Source: Candidatus Dactylopiibacterium carminicum (GTDB lineage: Bacteria; Pseudomonadota; Gammaproteobacteria; Burkholderiales; Rhodocyclaceae). Taken from it: a stretch of 33,386 nucleotides of DNA. The notes under the pieces were generated by a model, which was not told where the DNA came from, made no database searches, and saw only the letters and a program-made list of their open reading frames with translations. The stretch is from the NCBI RefSeq assembly GCF_014736495.1, contig NZ_MDUX01000037.1:1-33386 (forward strand), given 5' to 3'. This document shows, piece after piece, positions 1 to 8,740 of the stretch. The position numbers and the translations under genes are program-made. Within the stretch, counting starts at the first letter, position 1. Every line of letters starts with the position of its first letter.

Positions 1-55
1 AAAAACAGTATTTCATGAAGCTCGGGGCTGTCTAGGAAACCCGGGGCGATTCAGA

Positions 56-1732
56 TTGCTACTTGCACACGGCGTCATCACAGATGATCAGTTGCGTATA
101 GCGCTTCGCGAACAAGCGCATACGGCATACCCCTTGGGTAAGCAGCTTCTTCAACTGGGGTTCCTGACAGAAAGTACGTTGCGCGATGTCCTGTCGGCTT
201 CGACTGGCACACAAAGCATCGACCTGTCGCAAACCATCGCAGATGCAGAAGCCCTTGCTTTGGTCCCGGAAGCTCAGGCGCGAAGACATGGCCTGGTGCC
301 GCTTTACTGGAACGAGGCTGACCGGCAACTCACGATCGCCATCGCCGATATCTACGATATCGTGGCGCTCGATAGGCTTCATGCAGCCTTGCCCGGAATC
401 CAGATCCGCCCTCTGCTGGCTGGCGAAGGGGATATCGCCCGCGCGCTGGACCAATATTACGGCTTCGAGCTTTCCATCGAAGGCATTCTGGCCGAGATCG
501 AAACGGGCAGGGTCGACCACAGGACCTTGGCGTCCAACGGGCAATACGACCAGCCCATCGTGAGGCTCATCGATGCCCTGATGACCGATGCTGTCAAACG
601 GGATGCCTCGGATATCCATTTCGAGCCAGAAGCGGCTTTTCTACGCATCCGTTACCGCATCGACGGCATCCTGCGACAGATCCGCGTACTGCACAAATCC
701 TGCTGGGCCGCCATGGCCGTACGCATCAAGGTCATGGCCAAGCTGAATATTGCGGAAACCCGCGCTCCCCAGGATGGCCGCATTTCCTTGACCGTGCGGG
801 GATATCCGGTGGATTTCGGCGTTTCCTCACAGCCGACCCTGCACGGCGAGAACATCGTGCTGCGCATCCTTGATCGTCACAAGGGCATCGTCCCGCTGGA
901 GCAACTGGGCCTGGCAGATCCGCAGCTCGCCTCGCTAAAGGCGATGATCGGCCGCCCCGAAGGCATCATCCTTTTTACCGGCCCGACCGGCAGTGGCAAG
1001 ACAACCACGCTTTACTCGATCCTCAATCACATCAATACAGAGGGCATCAACATCATGACCCTCGAGGATCCGGTCGAATATCCGATGCCCAGCATCCGTC
1101 AGACTTCTGTTTCGGAGGCCAGCAAACTAGATTTCGCCAATGGCATCCGCGCCATGATGCGGCAGGATCCGGATGTGATCCTGGTGGGTGAAGTCCGTGA
1201 TGCAGAGACAGCAGAAATGGCATTCCGCGCAGCCATGACGGGGCATCAGGTTTACACCACGCTGCACACTAGCTCTGCCATCGGCGCCATTCCACGCCTG
1301 CTGGACCTCGGCATCGTGCCGGACATCCTCGCCGGCAACATCATCGGCATTGTTGCTCAGCGCCTGGTGCGCAGGCTTTGTCCGCAATGCCGGTGCCCAC
1401 GCGCGCCCCATCCACATGAACAGAAGCTGATCGAACAACTTGCAGGCTGGCACGGCCAACCGCTGTTCGACGCCATCGGCTGCCCGGCTTGTGATCAACA
1501 GGGCTACCAGGGACGGCTGGCGATCATGGAACTGATCCGCATGGATGCCGATCTTGACGAGTTGCTCGCCCACCGCGTCACTGGCCGTGAACTGCTCAAG
1601 GCTGCACGCACCAAAGGATTCCACTCGCTGGCGGAGGACGGCGTCCGCCGTGTACTCGATGGGCAGACCTCGCTGGAAGAACTGGCACGGGTGGTCGATC
1701 TGTTCGGACACGGTTTCGACGTCTGCCATTGA
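56..1732 (+). CDS. GspE/PilB/MshE-type secretion ATPase, 5' end uncertain
   Basis: This is a cytoplasmic hexameric ATPase of the type II secretion/type IV pilus family, which powers pilus or pseudopilus polymerisation. Visible from the first TTG are an N-terminal MshEN/T2SSE_N-like domain (about residues 1-135), Walker A GPTGSGKTT at 309-317, a Walker B and Asp-box region (DVILVGEVRD, near 373-382), the His box (TGHQVYTTLHT) and a zinc-type tetracysteine (C442/C445 and C476/C479) typical of GspE, PilB and MshE and absent from PilT. The 558 aa are near the family length. The reading frame stays open to the left edge of the window, so the start may lie upstream. An ATG at 15 in another frame reads MKLGAV and then stops, although MKLG followed by LLLAHGVIT would be the expected family start; a small 5' insertion or frameshift is possible. 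It is the first gene seen of a co-directional assembly operon, 7 bp ahead of the gspF-like gene. Confidence 0.9.
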   Translation: MLLAHGVITDDQLRIALREQAHTAYPLGKQLLQLGFLTESTLRDVLSASTGTQSIDLSQTIADAEALALVPEAQARRHGLVPLYWNEADRQLTIAIADIYDIVALDRLHAALPGIQIRPLLAGEGDIARALDQYYGFELSIEGILAEIETGRVDHRTLASNGQYDQPIVRLIDALMTDAVKRDASDIHFEPEAAFLRIRYRIDGILRQIRVLHKSCWAAMAVRIKVMAKLNIAETRAPQDGRISLTVRGYPVDFGVSSQPTLHGENIVLRILDRHKGIVPLEQLGLADPQLASLKAMIGRPEGIILFTGPTGSGKTTTLYSILNHINTEGINIMTLEDPVEYPMPSIRQTSVSEASKLDFANGIRAMMRQDPDVILVGEVRDAETAEMAFRAAMTGHQVYTTLHTSSAIGAIPRLLDLGIVPDILAGNIIGIVAQRLVRRLCPQCRCPRAPHPHEQKLIEQLAGWHGQPLFDAIGCPACDQQGYQGRLAIMELIRMDADLDELLAHRVTGRELLKAARTKGFHSLAEDGVRRVLDGQTSLEELARVVDLFGHGFDVCH

Positions 1733-1739
1733 GAACACC

Positions 1740-2942
1740 ATGACGCTCTTCGCCTACCGCGCCATGAACAGCAGCGGGTTTATCACTCGCGGCGTCTCGG
1801 AAGCGCCATCCCCCATCGATCTGGAAGCGCGCCTAAAACGCCTTGGGCTGGATCTGATCAATGCCGCCCCCGTGCGAAAACGCCTTTCATTGTTTACAAG
1901 GCGTCTGTCGATCCGCGAACGAATGCACCTCTGCTTTCACTTGGAACAGCTGATGCGTGCCGGCGTACCACTGCTCGATGCGCTGGCCGACCTGCGAGAA
2001 TCTGCCGAAGGGCCGTATCTGCGCGATATCCTCACCCGGGTACTCGATCGCATCGAAAGTGGACTCAGCCTGTCACAGGCACTGGCGGAGCACCCCAGGG
2101 ATTTCGATGCCGTTTTCTGCGCGCTCGTCCGGGCCGGAGAGTGCATGGGCCGATTGCCCGAGGTCATGCTGGCGCTGCATGAAACCCTCCGGCGTGAAGA
2201 TAAAATGCGCGCTTTCATGATCAAGCTCGTGCTCTATCCGGCATTCGTACTGGCAACGACCCTGCTCGCAGTCGCAGTCGCGATGCTTTATGTAGTCCCG
2301 GAGCTGAGCCGGCTCTTTCAGACCATGGGCATGTCGTTGCCGCTGTACACGCGTGCATTGATCGCCGTCTCTGCGTGGGCCACCCGCTACTGGCCCTTGC
2401 TGCTGAGCGGAATACTGATGCTCGCACTGACGCTGCCGGTAATCATCAGGAAAAACGCACGTGTGGCCCACCAGTGGGATCGAGTGCGCCTGGCTCTGCC
2501 TTTCACGGGGGCGGTGCATCACCAGATCGTACTGGCCCGTTTCGCCAATCTGTTCGCCATGATGTACGCATCGGGCATCCCGGTCATGGATATCCTGCAC
2601 ACCGCGCAGGATACAGTCGGCAATCGCGTATTGCGCCAGGCACTGGAACGTATCGAGCAGAATGTGGCCGACGGACACCAGATCAGCAACGCCTTCGCCG
2701 CTACCTCGATCTTTCCACCCCTGGTGATCCGCATGCTCCGCGTCGGAGAGCAGACCGGCGCACTGGATCGCGCGCTCGAAAACGTCCGCTACTTCTTTGA
2801 ACGCGACGTCCGCGAATCCGTCGCCCGTCTGCAGACCGCACTGGAACCCCTACTCATCCTGCTGCTGGGCGGCCTCATGCTCTGGGTGGCCTTGTCCGTC
2901 CTTGGCCCGATCTATGACGTGCTTACCCGGATGACGATCTGA
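1740..2942 (+). CDS. GspF/PilC/MshG-type inner membrane platform protein
   Basis: This is a polytopic inner-membrane platform protein that works with the upstream ATPase in pilus or pseudopilus assembly. The 400 aa match the family size. It has two T2SSF four-helix repeats (about residues 60-180 and 265-385) and three membrane segments, near 160-190, 217-238 and 371-396. The repeat signatures are visible as LCFHLEQLMRAGVPLLDAL and VLARFANLFAMMYASGIPV. A longer frame extends upstream, but the ATG at 1740 is preferred: it lies 7 bp after the ATPase stop and gives the family start MTLFAYRAMNSSG. The gap of only a few bases to the next gene indicates one operon. Confidence 0.92.
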   Translation: MTLFAYRAMNSSGFITRGVSEAPSPIDLEARLKRLGLDLINAAPVRKRLSLFTRRLSIRERMHLCFHLEQLMRAGVPLLDALADLRESAEGPYLRDILTRVLDRIESGLSLSQALAEHPRDFDAVFCALVRAGECMGRLPEVMLALHETLRREDKMRAFMIKLVLYPAFVLATTLLAVAVAMLYVVPELSRLFQTMGMSLPLYTRALIAVSAWATRYWPLLLSGILMLALTLPVIIRKNARVAHQWDRVRLALPFTGAVHHQIVLARFANLFAMMYASGIPVMDILHTAQDTVGNRVLRQALERIEQNVADGHQISNAFAATSIFPPLVIRMLRVGEQTGALDRALENVRYFFERDVRESVARLQTALEPLLILLLGGLMLWVALSVLGPIYDVLTRMTI

Positions 2943-2946
2943 CACC

Positions 2947-4395
2947 ATGGGTACGCGCCACATTCACACCATCACGCAAAGCGGCGTCCTGAGTAGCCGA
3001 TCGACAAGGCAAGGGCTTACCCCGCCAGTTTTCCATGCAAACGATGCCTCTGGACGCAATGCCTTCATCGACTGGCTCCAGAAGCATCGGACCGATCGCC
3101 ATGCCCTGCTGGTAGACCTTCCGGACGAACGCTTTCTGCCCGATACGATCCCGGGCGTACGCGGTGGTGACCGACAGGTCATCATCGACAGACGCCTGAA
3201 CCAGCATTTTCCGGACACGCCTTATCGCGCCGCATTCACATTTGGCAAGGCACGGGATGGGCGTCGTGACGAACGCCTGTTGCTTGCGTGCATTTCAACC
3301 ACGCCAACGCTGGAAATCTGGATAGACATTTTCCGGCAATGCCAGGCCGTGATCGACATACTGAGCACACCGGCTCTGCTGGCAAAACACCTGTTGCATC
3401 GGATTTCGCCCAAAAGCTCCGGCCTGTTGATCTGCCTGTCACCAAACGGTATCCGCCAGACCTGTTTCATCAATGGGTGCTTGCAGTTCTCGCGTCTCAC
3501 CCCGACCCCCACAGGTCCGATGGCCACCTGGGGAGAGGCCTGCCTGCGTGAAACCCGGAAACTTTTGCAGTATCTGGGCTCCCAGCACTGGGGGCTTCAT
3601 CCTGATCGTCTGCCCATCTGGCTGCTGTGCTCCCACGCAGATGCGGAGGCCTTGACCGCCACCATAACCCTATCGGGGCAGGCTGGCTGCCATGTACTGG
3701 ATATCGATCAGGTCGCCAAACAACTCGGCCACCACCGTTCGGGCGAAGACTCCGACAGCCTGCCGCTTTTCATGGCCTTGACCCTGAAGTCCGGCGCGCG
3801 AACACAGCTGGCTTCTGCCCAACTGCGCCGGACGGCGCATCTGGCCAGACTGCAGAACGCGCTACGTCTCGGTGGAGCAATGATGGGGCCGTGCCTCGCA
3901 ACCCTGGCCCTTCTCGTAGGCCAGACCAGCCTGGCACTGCATACCGAAGCGCTTCATTGGCAGACACAGCTGCAGCAGGAGGAACAACTTGCGCGAACGC
4001 TGCTCGCCAACAATCCCGATCTGCCTGCCTCGCCCGACGGCCTGAACCAGCTCGCCGCCATTCATGAAAACCTGCTGGCGGAAGGCCATCTCCCGAACCT
4101 GGCACTCATGGCACTTTCACGTTCGCTCGATGCTTTCGGCGAAATCCAGCTACGCGAACTGCATTGGCAACTGAGCCGGTTCGACCCCTCGCGGCGATCC
4201 CGCCTCGAAATGGATCTCCGTGCAGAGCTTCCCTCGCGCCAGAATCACCCCTTGGATGACACGACGACCTACATTCGGGCGTTCTCCGAGCATCTGCGGC
4301 AGTCATCCATCGAAGCGGAACTGCTGCAACGGACGACAGGGGGAGACGCCCCCACAGCTATCAGAATGCAACTGGTGTTCGGGGGAAATCCATGA
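2947..4395 (+). CDS. Bitopic GspL/MshI-like assembly protein
   Basis: This 482-aa protein has the topology of GspL or of the MshI/PilM-PilN module: a large soluble N-terminal part (about residues 1-305), one membrane segment (about 307-332), a short coiled-coil stretch (about 333-355) and a periplasmic C-terminal domain. By position it should link the cytoplasmic ATPase to the periplasmic PilO/PilP-like partners. I recognise no actin-like ATPase signature with confidence, so the family call rests on topology and on gene order between gspF-like and pilO-like genes. The ATG at 2947 lies 4 bp after the gspF-like stop, and its stop overlaps the next start in an ATGA, which implies translational coupling. 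Confidence 0.65.
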   Translation: MGTRHIHTITQSGVLSSRSTRQGLTPPVFHANDASGRNAFIDWLQKHRTDRHALLVDLPDERFLPDTIPGVRGGDRQVIIDRRLNQHFPDTPYRAAFTFGKARDGRRDERLLLACISTTPTLEIWIDIFRQCQAVIDILSTPALLAKHLLHRISPKSSGLLICLSPNGIRQTCFINGCLQFSRLTPTPTGPMATWGEACLRETRKLLQYLGSQHWGLHPDRLPIWLLCSHADAEALTATITLSGQAGCHVLDIDQVAKQLGHHRSGEDSDSLPLFMALTLKSGARTQLASAQLRRTAHLARLQNALRLGGAMMGPCLATLALLVGQTSLALHTEALHWQTQLQQEEQLARTLLANNPDLPASPDGLNQLAAIHENLLAEGHLPNLALMALSRSLDAFGEIQLRELHWQLSRFDPSRRSRLEMDLRAELPSRQNHPLDDTTTYIRAFSEHLRQSSIEAELLQRTTGGDAPTAIRMQLVFGGNP

Positions 4396-4973
4396 GCACA
4401 GCATTAACGGTTCGCCGCCTGGTATCCAGCATGCAGCTCTCCCTGCTCATGGTGCTCCTAGGGGTCGGCTTGCTGGCACATGCGCTGCAGACACGGAACA
4501 GGCTCGAAAAAGAACTGACCGACACCCGTAACCGGACGCTGGTCCTGCGGGCCAATAACACCCTCAAACTGGCGCAGGAACCCAGCCTACAGGCCGCCCT
4601 CGCCCGCCATGCCGCGCTACGTGAGGTCGGGTTGTTCCTGCCGGAGGATCAACCTGCGCTCACGCATCGACTGCTGTCGAATGCCCGATCCTTGCGGCTG
4701 GACCCGCCGTCCAGCGCATTTGCCCGGCAAAGACTTCTGCATGCCGTCGGAAACCCTGCCGTGTTCCAGATCCAGGCCAGCGAAATGACGATGACGCTGA
4801 ACGTGCTCCACGAAGGCGATCTGCTGCAGATACTGGAAGATCTGCGTGATCAATCACAAAGTCTGCTGCGCCCCGCGCGCTGTGTACTGAAATCACCCGA
4901 GGAAACTGCCGGCATGCAGCGCATGCACGCCGAATGCGCTGTCGACTGGATCACGCTTGCCGGAGCAGCCTGA
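4392..4973 (+). CDS. PilO/MshJ/GspM-like inner membrane assembly protein
   Basis: This 193-aa protein has a short cytoplasmic N-terminus, one membrane helix (about residues 14-32), a coiled-coil-prone stretch (about 33-60, with TRNRLEKELTDTRNR) and a small C-terminal periplasmic domain. That is the plan of PilO, MshJ and GspM, which dimerise with the preceding PilN/GspL-type protein to form the alignment subcomplex. Sequence identity to named members is not recognisable by eye, so the name rests on size, topology and position. The start overlaps the upstream stop (ATGA at 4392), and its own TGA overlaps the next ATG. Confidence 0.6.
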   Translation: MSTALTVRRLVSSMQLSLLMVLLGVGLLAHALQTRNRLEKELTDTRNRTLVLRANNTLKLAQEPSLQAALARHAALREVGLFLPEDQPALTHRLLSNARSLRLDPPSSAFARQRLLHAVGNPAVFQIQASEMTMTLNVLHEGDLLQILEDLRDQSQSLLRPARCVLKSPEETAGMQRMHAECAVDWITLAGAA

Positions 4974-5329
4974 TGCGTTACACGGCACTGGCGTTCTTCC
5001 TGCTTCTGACATCCCCTCGCTTACTGGCACAAGATACACCCAGGCAGCAACCTGGACGCCTGTTCTACAGCCAGCAGCAACGTCATGCACTGGACGAACA
5101 GCGCCATGGCAAGACGCTTCCAGATGAGACGGAACAGCCCCCGGTCACCTTGCACGGGATCGTGCGCCGCAGCGATGGGCATGACACGGTCTGGCTCAAT
5201 GGACGCGCTTACTCCGGAACACTGCCGGTCGTCGAGCTAGGGGAAAGCAATGCTCGCGTTCTGATCCGGGAAGGCCATGCTGTCGACCTAAAGGTCGGCG
5301 AGACATTCCCAAGGCCATCCGGACGATGA
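4973..5329 (+). CDS. PilP/MshK/GspC-like exported protein
   Basis: This is a small periplasmic protein of 118 aa. A signal peptide ends near residue 19 (hydrophobic ALAFFLLLTSPRLLA then QD), and a compact C-terminal domain reads VTLHGIVRRSDGHDTVWLNGRAYSG. This pattern of G.V.R..G...V.LNG resembles the beta-rich HR domain of MshK, PilP and GspC, which contacts the secretin. It is therefore probably the periplasmic link to an outer-membrane secretin, which is not encoded in this window. The ATG at 4973 is preferred over an in-frame start at 4934 because it overlaps the upstream TGA and begins the signal peptide. The stop overlaps the next start (ATGA at 5326). Confidence 0.65.
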   Translation: MRYTALAFFLLLTSPRLLAQDTPRQQPGRLFYSQQQRHALDEQRHGKTLPDETEQPPVTLHGIVRRSDGHDTVWLNGRAYSGTLPVVELGESNARVLIREGHAVDLKVGETFPRPSGR

Positions 5330-6438
5330 GTGACCGGCACACCAGAGGCTACGTACTGCTCGCGCTGCTGACCCTATTCCTGGCCACAATTGCGGCAGCA
5401 AGTGCATCACGCCTGATCCTGCTGGCAACCGACCCCCATGCCGAAGCCTTGCGCAGCCGCATCGTGCTACAGGAAGCCCGGGAGGCATTGATGGCCTACG
5501 CCGCGCTGGAAGATAACTCTCCCGGCAGTCTGCCATGCCCGGACCAGAACAATGATGGTTGGGCCGAAAGCGGCATCGGCACAAACCCTTGCAACGCGCC
5601 CCATATTGGTCGCCTCCCGTGGAAGACACTGGGATTGGGGCGTCTGCAGGACGCAACCGGGGAATGCCTTTGGTATGCACTCAGCCCGGACTTCCGCAAC
5701 ACCTTGCAGACATCCACCCGCGGTCAGACCCAGGCCCGCCTGAACCCGGAGACCCCCGGTGCCATCATCCATGCTGACACGTCAGTGGTCGCCGTGTTGC
5801 TCGCCCCGGGCCGTCCCCTGTCCCACCAACAGCGAAGCGCGCCCGTCGGTTTCTCCTGCAATGACGGCGTATCCACAGACTTCCTCGAAGCGCTATCCGC
5901 CGACGGCCTGTCACTGCAGGACAGTGAAGGAAACGACATCGTACTGACACTGGACAGCAACACCCTGATGCGCCTGGTCGCGCGTCGTGTTCTGCACTCG
6001 CTGGCATTGGGCGAGCCCTATGCGGATCGCGGCCTTCGGTGGCTCATTCGCGACCAGGGCGTACCTGCGACCAGTCTTGTCACAGGCGCCAACAACCTGA
6101 ACCGGGCAGGCAGCGTACACCACACACGCCGTGAATTCGACGATGCGCTGCAGAGCGTGGCAACCGGGATCGGCAGAACCCACTTCGAGTTTTCCAGATA
6201 CGACAATACTGGCTGCCCTGATTACATTGCCCGCTACACTCGTCTGGACGGTCTGCCCGGTGCAACGCAACCAGACGGCCATCCTGGCGTGCCGCCAGCG
6301 GAATGGTTGTGCCGTAACGATTGGTACGCCCATCTGCAGGCCTGGGGGACGGATGCTGGAGGGCTCCTGTTGCATCTCTGGCCCACGGCGTCACGACACG
6401 ATGGCACGGTCCTGGCGACCAAGGAAATCTCCCCATGA
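5326..6438 (+). CDS. Pilin-like protein with non-canonical N-terminus, paralogue of the next gene
   Basis: This 370-aa protein has one N-terminal membrane helix (about residues 9-33) preceded by a basic, Gly-containing stretch (RHTRGYVLLALLTL). This resembles a prepilin leader, but it lacks the G|FTLxE motif and the Glu at mature position 5. Residues 48-122 show EAREAL, PCPD, NDGWAE, a second Cys (C89) and LPWKTLG, a pattern that recurs in the adjacent 242-aa prepilin; an EFDD motif also recurs further on. It is therefore probably a membrane-anchored minor pilin-like or tip protein. It could instead be an assembly factor that is not cleaved. Cysteines flanking the shared motif may form a disulfide, which is inference. 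It is coupled to both neighbours by ATGA overlaps. Confidence 0.6.
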   Translation: MSDRHTRGYVLLALLTLFLATIAAASASRLILLATDPHAEALRSRIVLQEAREALMAYAALEDNSPGSLPCPDQNNDGWAESGIGTNPCNAPHIGRLPWKTLGLGRLQDATGECLWYALSPDFRNTLQTSTRGQTQARLNPETPGAIIHADTSVVAVLLAPGRPLSHQQRSAPVGFSCNDGVSTDFLEALSADGLSLQDSEGNDIVLTLDSNTLMRLVARRVLHSLALGEPYADRGLRWLIRDQGVPATSLVTGANNLNRAGSVHHTRREFDDALQSVATGIGRTHFEFSRYDNTGCPDYIARYTRLDGLPGATQPDGHPGVPPAEWLCRNDWYAHLQAWGTDAGGLLLHLWPTASRHDGTVLATKEISP

Positions 6439-7163
6439 ACAGAGCACGGACCGGTATGCAAGGTTTCACCTTGATGGAAATCGCCATCGTCATGGTTGTA
6501 ATCGGCCTGCTCGCCGGTGGCTCCCTCGCGGCCCTGCGTGCACATCAGTTGCGCGCCCAGCATGCTGCTACCCGAGATGCACTGGAGGAGGCGCGTCAGG
6601 CGCTGTTCCATCATGCAGTCCTGCACGGCCGGGTACCCTGCCCAGCCAAAAGTCCCATCGATGGAGAAGCCGAAGCTCCAGGCAACAACGGCTGCCCACG
6701 CAATCGCGGATTGTTGCCATGGGCCACATTGGGCGTGCAAGGGCTGGATGGCTGGCACAACCGCCTGAGCTACATCGCCAGTAGCGAACTCACCCGCCAG
6801 GAAGGGATCTCGCTCAGCGTTCAGCCCGGCAATGGCATCACCCTTAATACCCGAGATCCGGCTGGCAACCAGCAGACCCTGGCCACAGCCAAGGCTGTGG
6901 CATTCGCACTCTGGTCGCATGGCAGCAACGGGCATGGCGCGGTCAGCGCGGCTGGCACGCTCATTGCCGATGCCAGCGACAGCAACCACGATGAGGACAC
7001 CAATACTTGGCAGGGCAGTGGCAATACGGTCTACGCCCGGGACCCGACGGACAATTCCGCTGTGTCCGGTGGAGAATTCGACGATATCGTCGTCTGGGGC
7101 TCCTACTACGTGCTGATCGGCCGCCTGTTGGCAGCGGGTCAGCTGTCCCAAGCCTCTCCTTGA
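6435..7163 (+). CDS. Type IV prepilin-like protein (pseudopilin)
   Basis: This is a 242-aa class III signal peptide protein. A short basic leader MNRARTGMQG is followed by FTLMEIAIVMVVIGLLAGG, so cleavage is expected after G10, with Glu at mature position 5 (E15). The soluble domain has PCP at 68-70, a second Cys at 87, LPWATLG at 94-100 and EFDD near the C-terminus, motifs shared with the preceding 370-aa protein. It would be cleaved by a prepilin peptidase not seen here and assembled by the upstream ATPase and platform protein. The ATG at 6435 is chosen over an in-frame upstream start because it overlaps the previous stop and begins the leader. It is the last gene of the assembly operon. 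Confidence 0.85.
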   Translation: MNRARTGMQGFTLMEIAIVMVVIGLLAGGSLAALRAHQLRAQHAATRDALEEARQALFHHAVLHGRVPCPAKSPIDGEAEAPGNNGCPRNRGLLPWATLGVQGLDGWHNRLSYIASSELTRQEGISLSVQPGNGITLNTRDPAGNQQTLATAKAVAFALWSHGSNGHGAVSAAGTLIADASDSNHDEDTNTWQGSGNTVYARDPTDNSAVSGGEFDDIVVWGSYYVLIGRLLAAGQLSQASP

Positions 7164-7283
7164 AGAACGCCGAAAATGCGCGGCCACGCCTGAAAAACCT
7201 TCCTCGGGTCAATCATGGCACCGACGTTTGCTCCAGGTCTTTGGGCTGACAATCCCTGATGACGCAGAAACTCTCGTAAGATC

Positions 7284-8642
7284 GTGACTTTCCCGCCCCA
7301 GATCATCTGCATGCAGTTGCCATCCGGCTTCCGTGCCTTTCTGCACCGCCTGCGTACCGCTGGTATCGAGCCCAGTGACAACGAAGAGCTGCGCCTGCAG
7401 AAATCACTCTTGTTCTTCATTAGTGGGTTGATCAGCCTGGCAGCAAGCATCTGGCTATTCGTCTACTGGGCTGTCGGCCCTGAGCTCTCGGTCAGCCTTC
7501 CATTCATTCTGCAGGTGATCGTTGCACTCAATCTGGTGATCTATGCCTGTTGGGGACAGCTCGATCTGTTCCGCATGCTGTTGCTGCTCATCCTGCTGTT
7601 TTTCCCCTTCACGGCCCAATGGGCGCTCGGAGGCTTCGTTGCAGCCTCAGGGCTGGCTCTTTGGGGCATGCTGTCTCCCATCTGCGCGCTGCTGGTCCTG
7701 GGAATGCGGGAATCCATTCCATGGTTTGCCGCCTATCTGATCCTGACGCTGGCCACCGGAGCTGCCGATTACGCACTTGTACACTTGGGAACGGCGCCAC
7801 CGGAAATCCCGCGCGACTTCTCGGCACTCTTCTTCGCACTCAACTTCGCCATGCTGTCGAGCATGATCTATTACTTCCTGCGCTTCGCCACTCAGGAGCG
7901 TAGCCGGGTCCAGGCCTTGCTCGAGGAAGCCCATGCCCGGCTGGAAGCCGAGCAGCTGCGTTCGGAGCACCTGTTGCTCAACGTACTGCCGGAAACCGTG
8001 GCGCTACGCCTGAAACGTGCCGAGCAAGGCATTGCGGATGGCTATCCGGAAGTCGCCGTGATGTTCGTCGACATCGTGCGGTTCACCGAACTGGCCGCCG
8101 GGCGTGAAGCCCAGAGCGTCTTTGCGCTGCTCAACCACGTGTTCAGCCATTTTGACGATCTGGCAGAGAAACACGGACTGGAGAAGATCAAGACCATCGG
8201 CGATGCTTATATGGTTGCCGGTGGCCTGGACGACCGGCTGGACGATCCATGCGCAGCGATGGCCGAGTTGGCACTGGACATGCGCGCATGGCTTGCCGAG
8301 GACAACGCACACCACGACCGCGACCTGCAGATCCGTATCGGCATCGCCACCGGCCCGGTTGTAGCAGGTGTGGTTGGGCGCCGCAAATTCATTTACGACC
8401 TCTGGGGGGATACCGTCAATCTTGCCAGCCGCATCACTGGCGAAAGCCTGCCGGGAGTCATCCAGTGCGACTCTGCAACCTTCTCGCGACTCAAGTACCG
8501 CTTCCTGTTCGAGGATCCGGTCACGCTTCGTCTGAAAGGGAAGGGTATGGTCAGCGTCTGGCGACTGCTGGGCCCTGCACCACAGGCAGCCCCAGCGATG
8601 CGCTTCACCACCCTGGACATTGATGTCGGCGATGGAACCTGA
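7284..8642 (+). CDS. Membrane-bound class III adenylate cyclase
   Basis: This protein is predicted to make cAMP from ATP at the inner membrane. Six hydrophobic helices lie between residues 41 and 200, then a charged coiled-coil linker, then a class III cyclase domain (about 250-430). Metal-binding aspartates are D263 (MFVDIVRFTE) and D307 (TIGDAYM). Substrate-selecting residues are K303 and D372 (YDLWGD), the adenylate-specific pair; guanylate cyclases carry Glu and Cys there. Transition-state residues N379 and R383 (TVNLASR) are present, so the domain should be active as a homodimer. The GTG at 7284 gives 452 aa; an ATG at 7311 (443 aa) is equally possible. It follows the pilin gene after 120 bp with no clear terminator between, so read-through from the pilus operon is possible. 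Confidence 0.9.
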   Translation: MTFPPQIICMQLPSGFRAFLHRLRTAGIEPSDNEELRLQKSLLFFISGLISLAASIWLFVYWAVGPELSVSLPFILQVIVALNLVIYACWGQLDLFRMLLLLILLFFPFTAQWALGGFVAASGLALWGMLSPICALLVLGMRESIPWFAAYLILTLATGAADYALVHLGTAPPEIPRDFSALFFALNFAMLSSMIYYFLRFATQERSRVQALLEEAHARLEAEQLRSEHLLLNVLPETVALRLKRAEQGIADGYPEVAVMFVDIVRFTELAAGREAQSVFALLNHVFSHFDDLAEKHGLEKIKTIGDAYMVAGGLDDRLDDPCAAMAELALDMRAWLAEDNAHHDRDLQIRIGIATGPVVAGVVGRRKFIYDLWGDTVNLASRITGESLPGVIQCDSATFSRLKYRFLFEDPVTLRLKGKGMVSVWRLLGPAPQAAPAMRFTTLDIDVGDGT

Positions 8643-8740
8643 TCGCAACATTTCCTTACAACCGATTACCACACTGAAAAGCCCTTGGCGGCCCGGCCCC
8701 CTAATCTGCGGACTCGAAACCTGCAACAAGGAGGCCTGTC

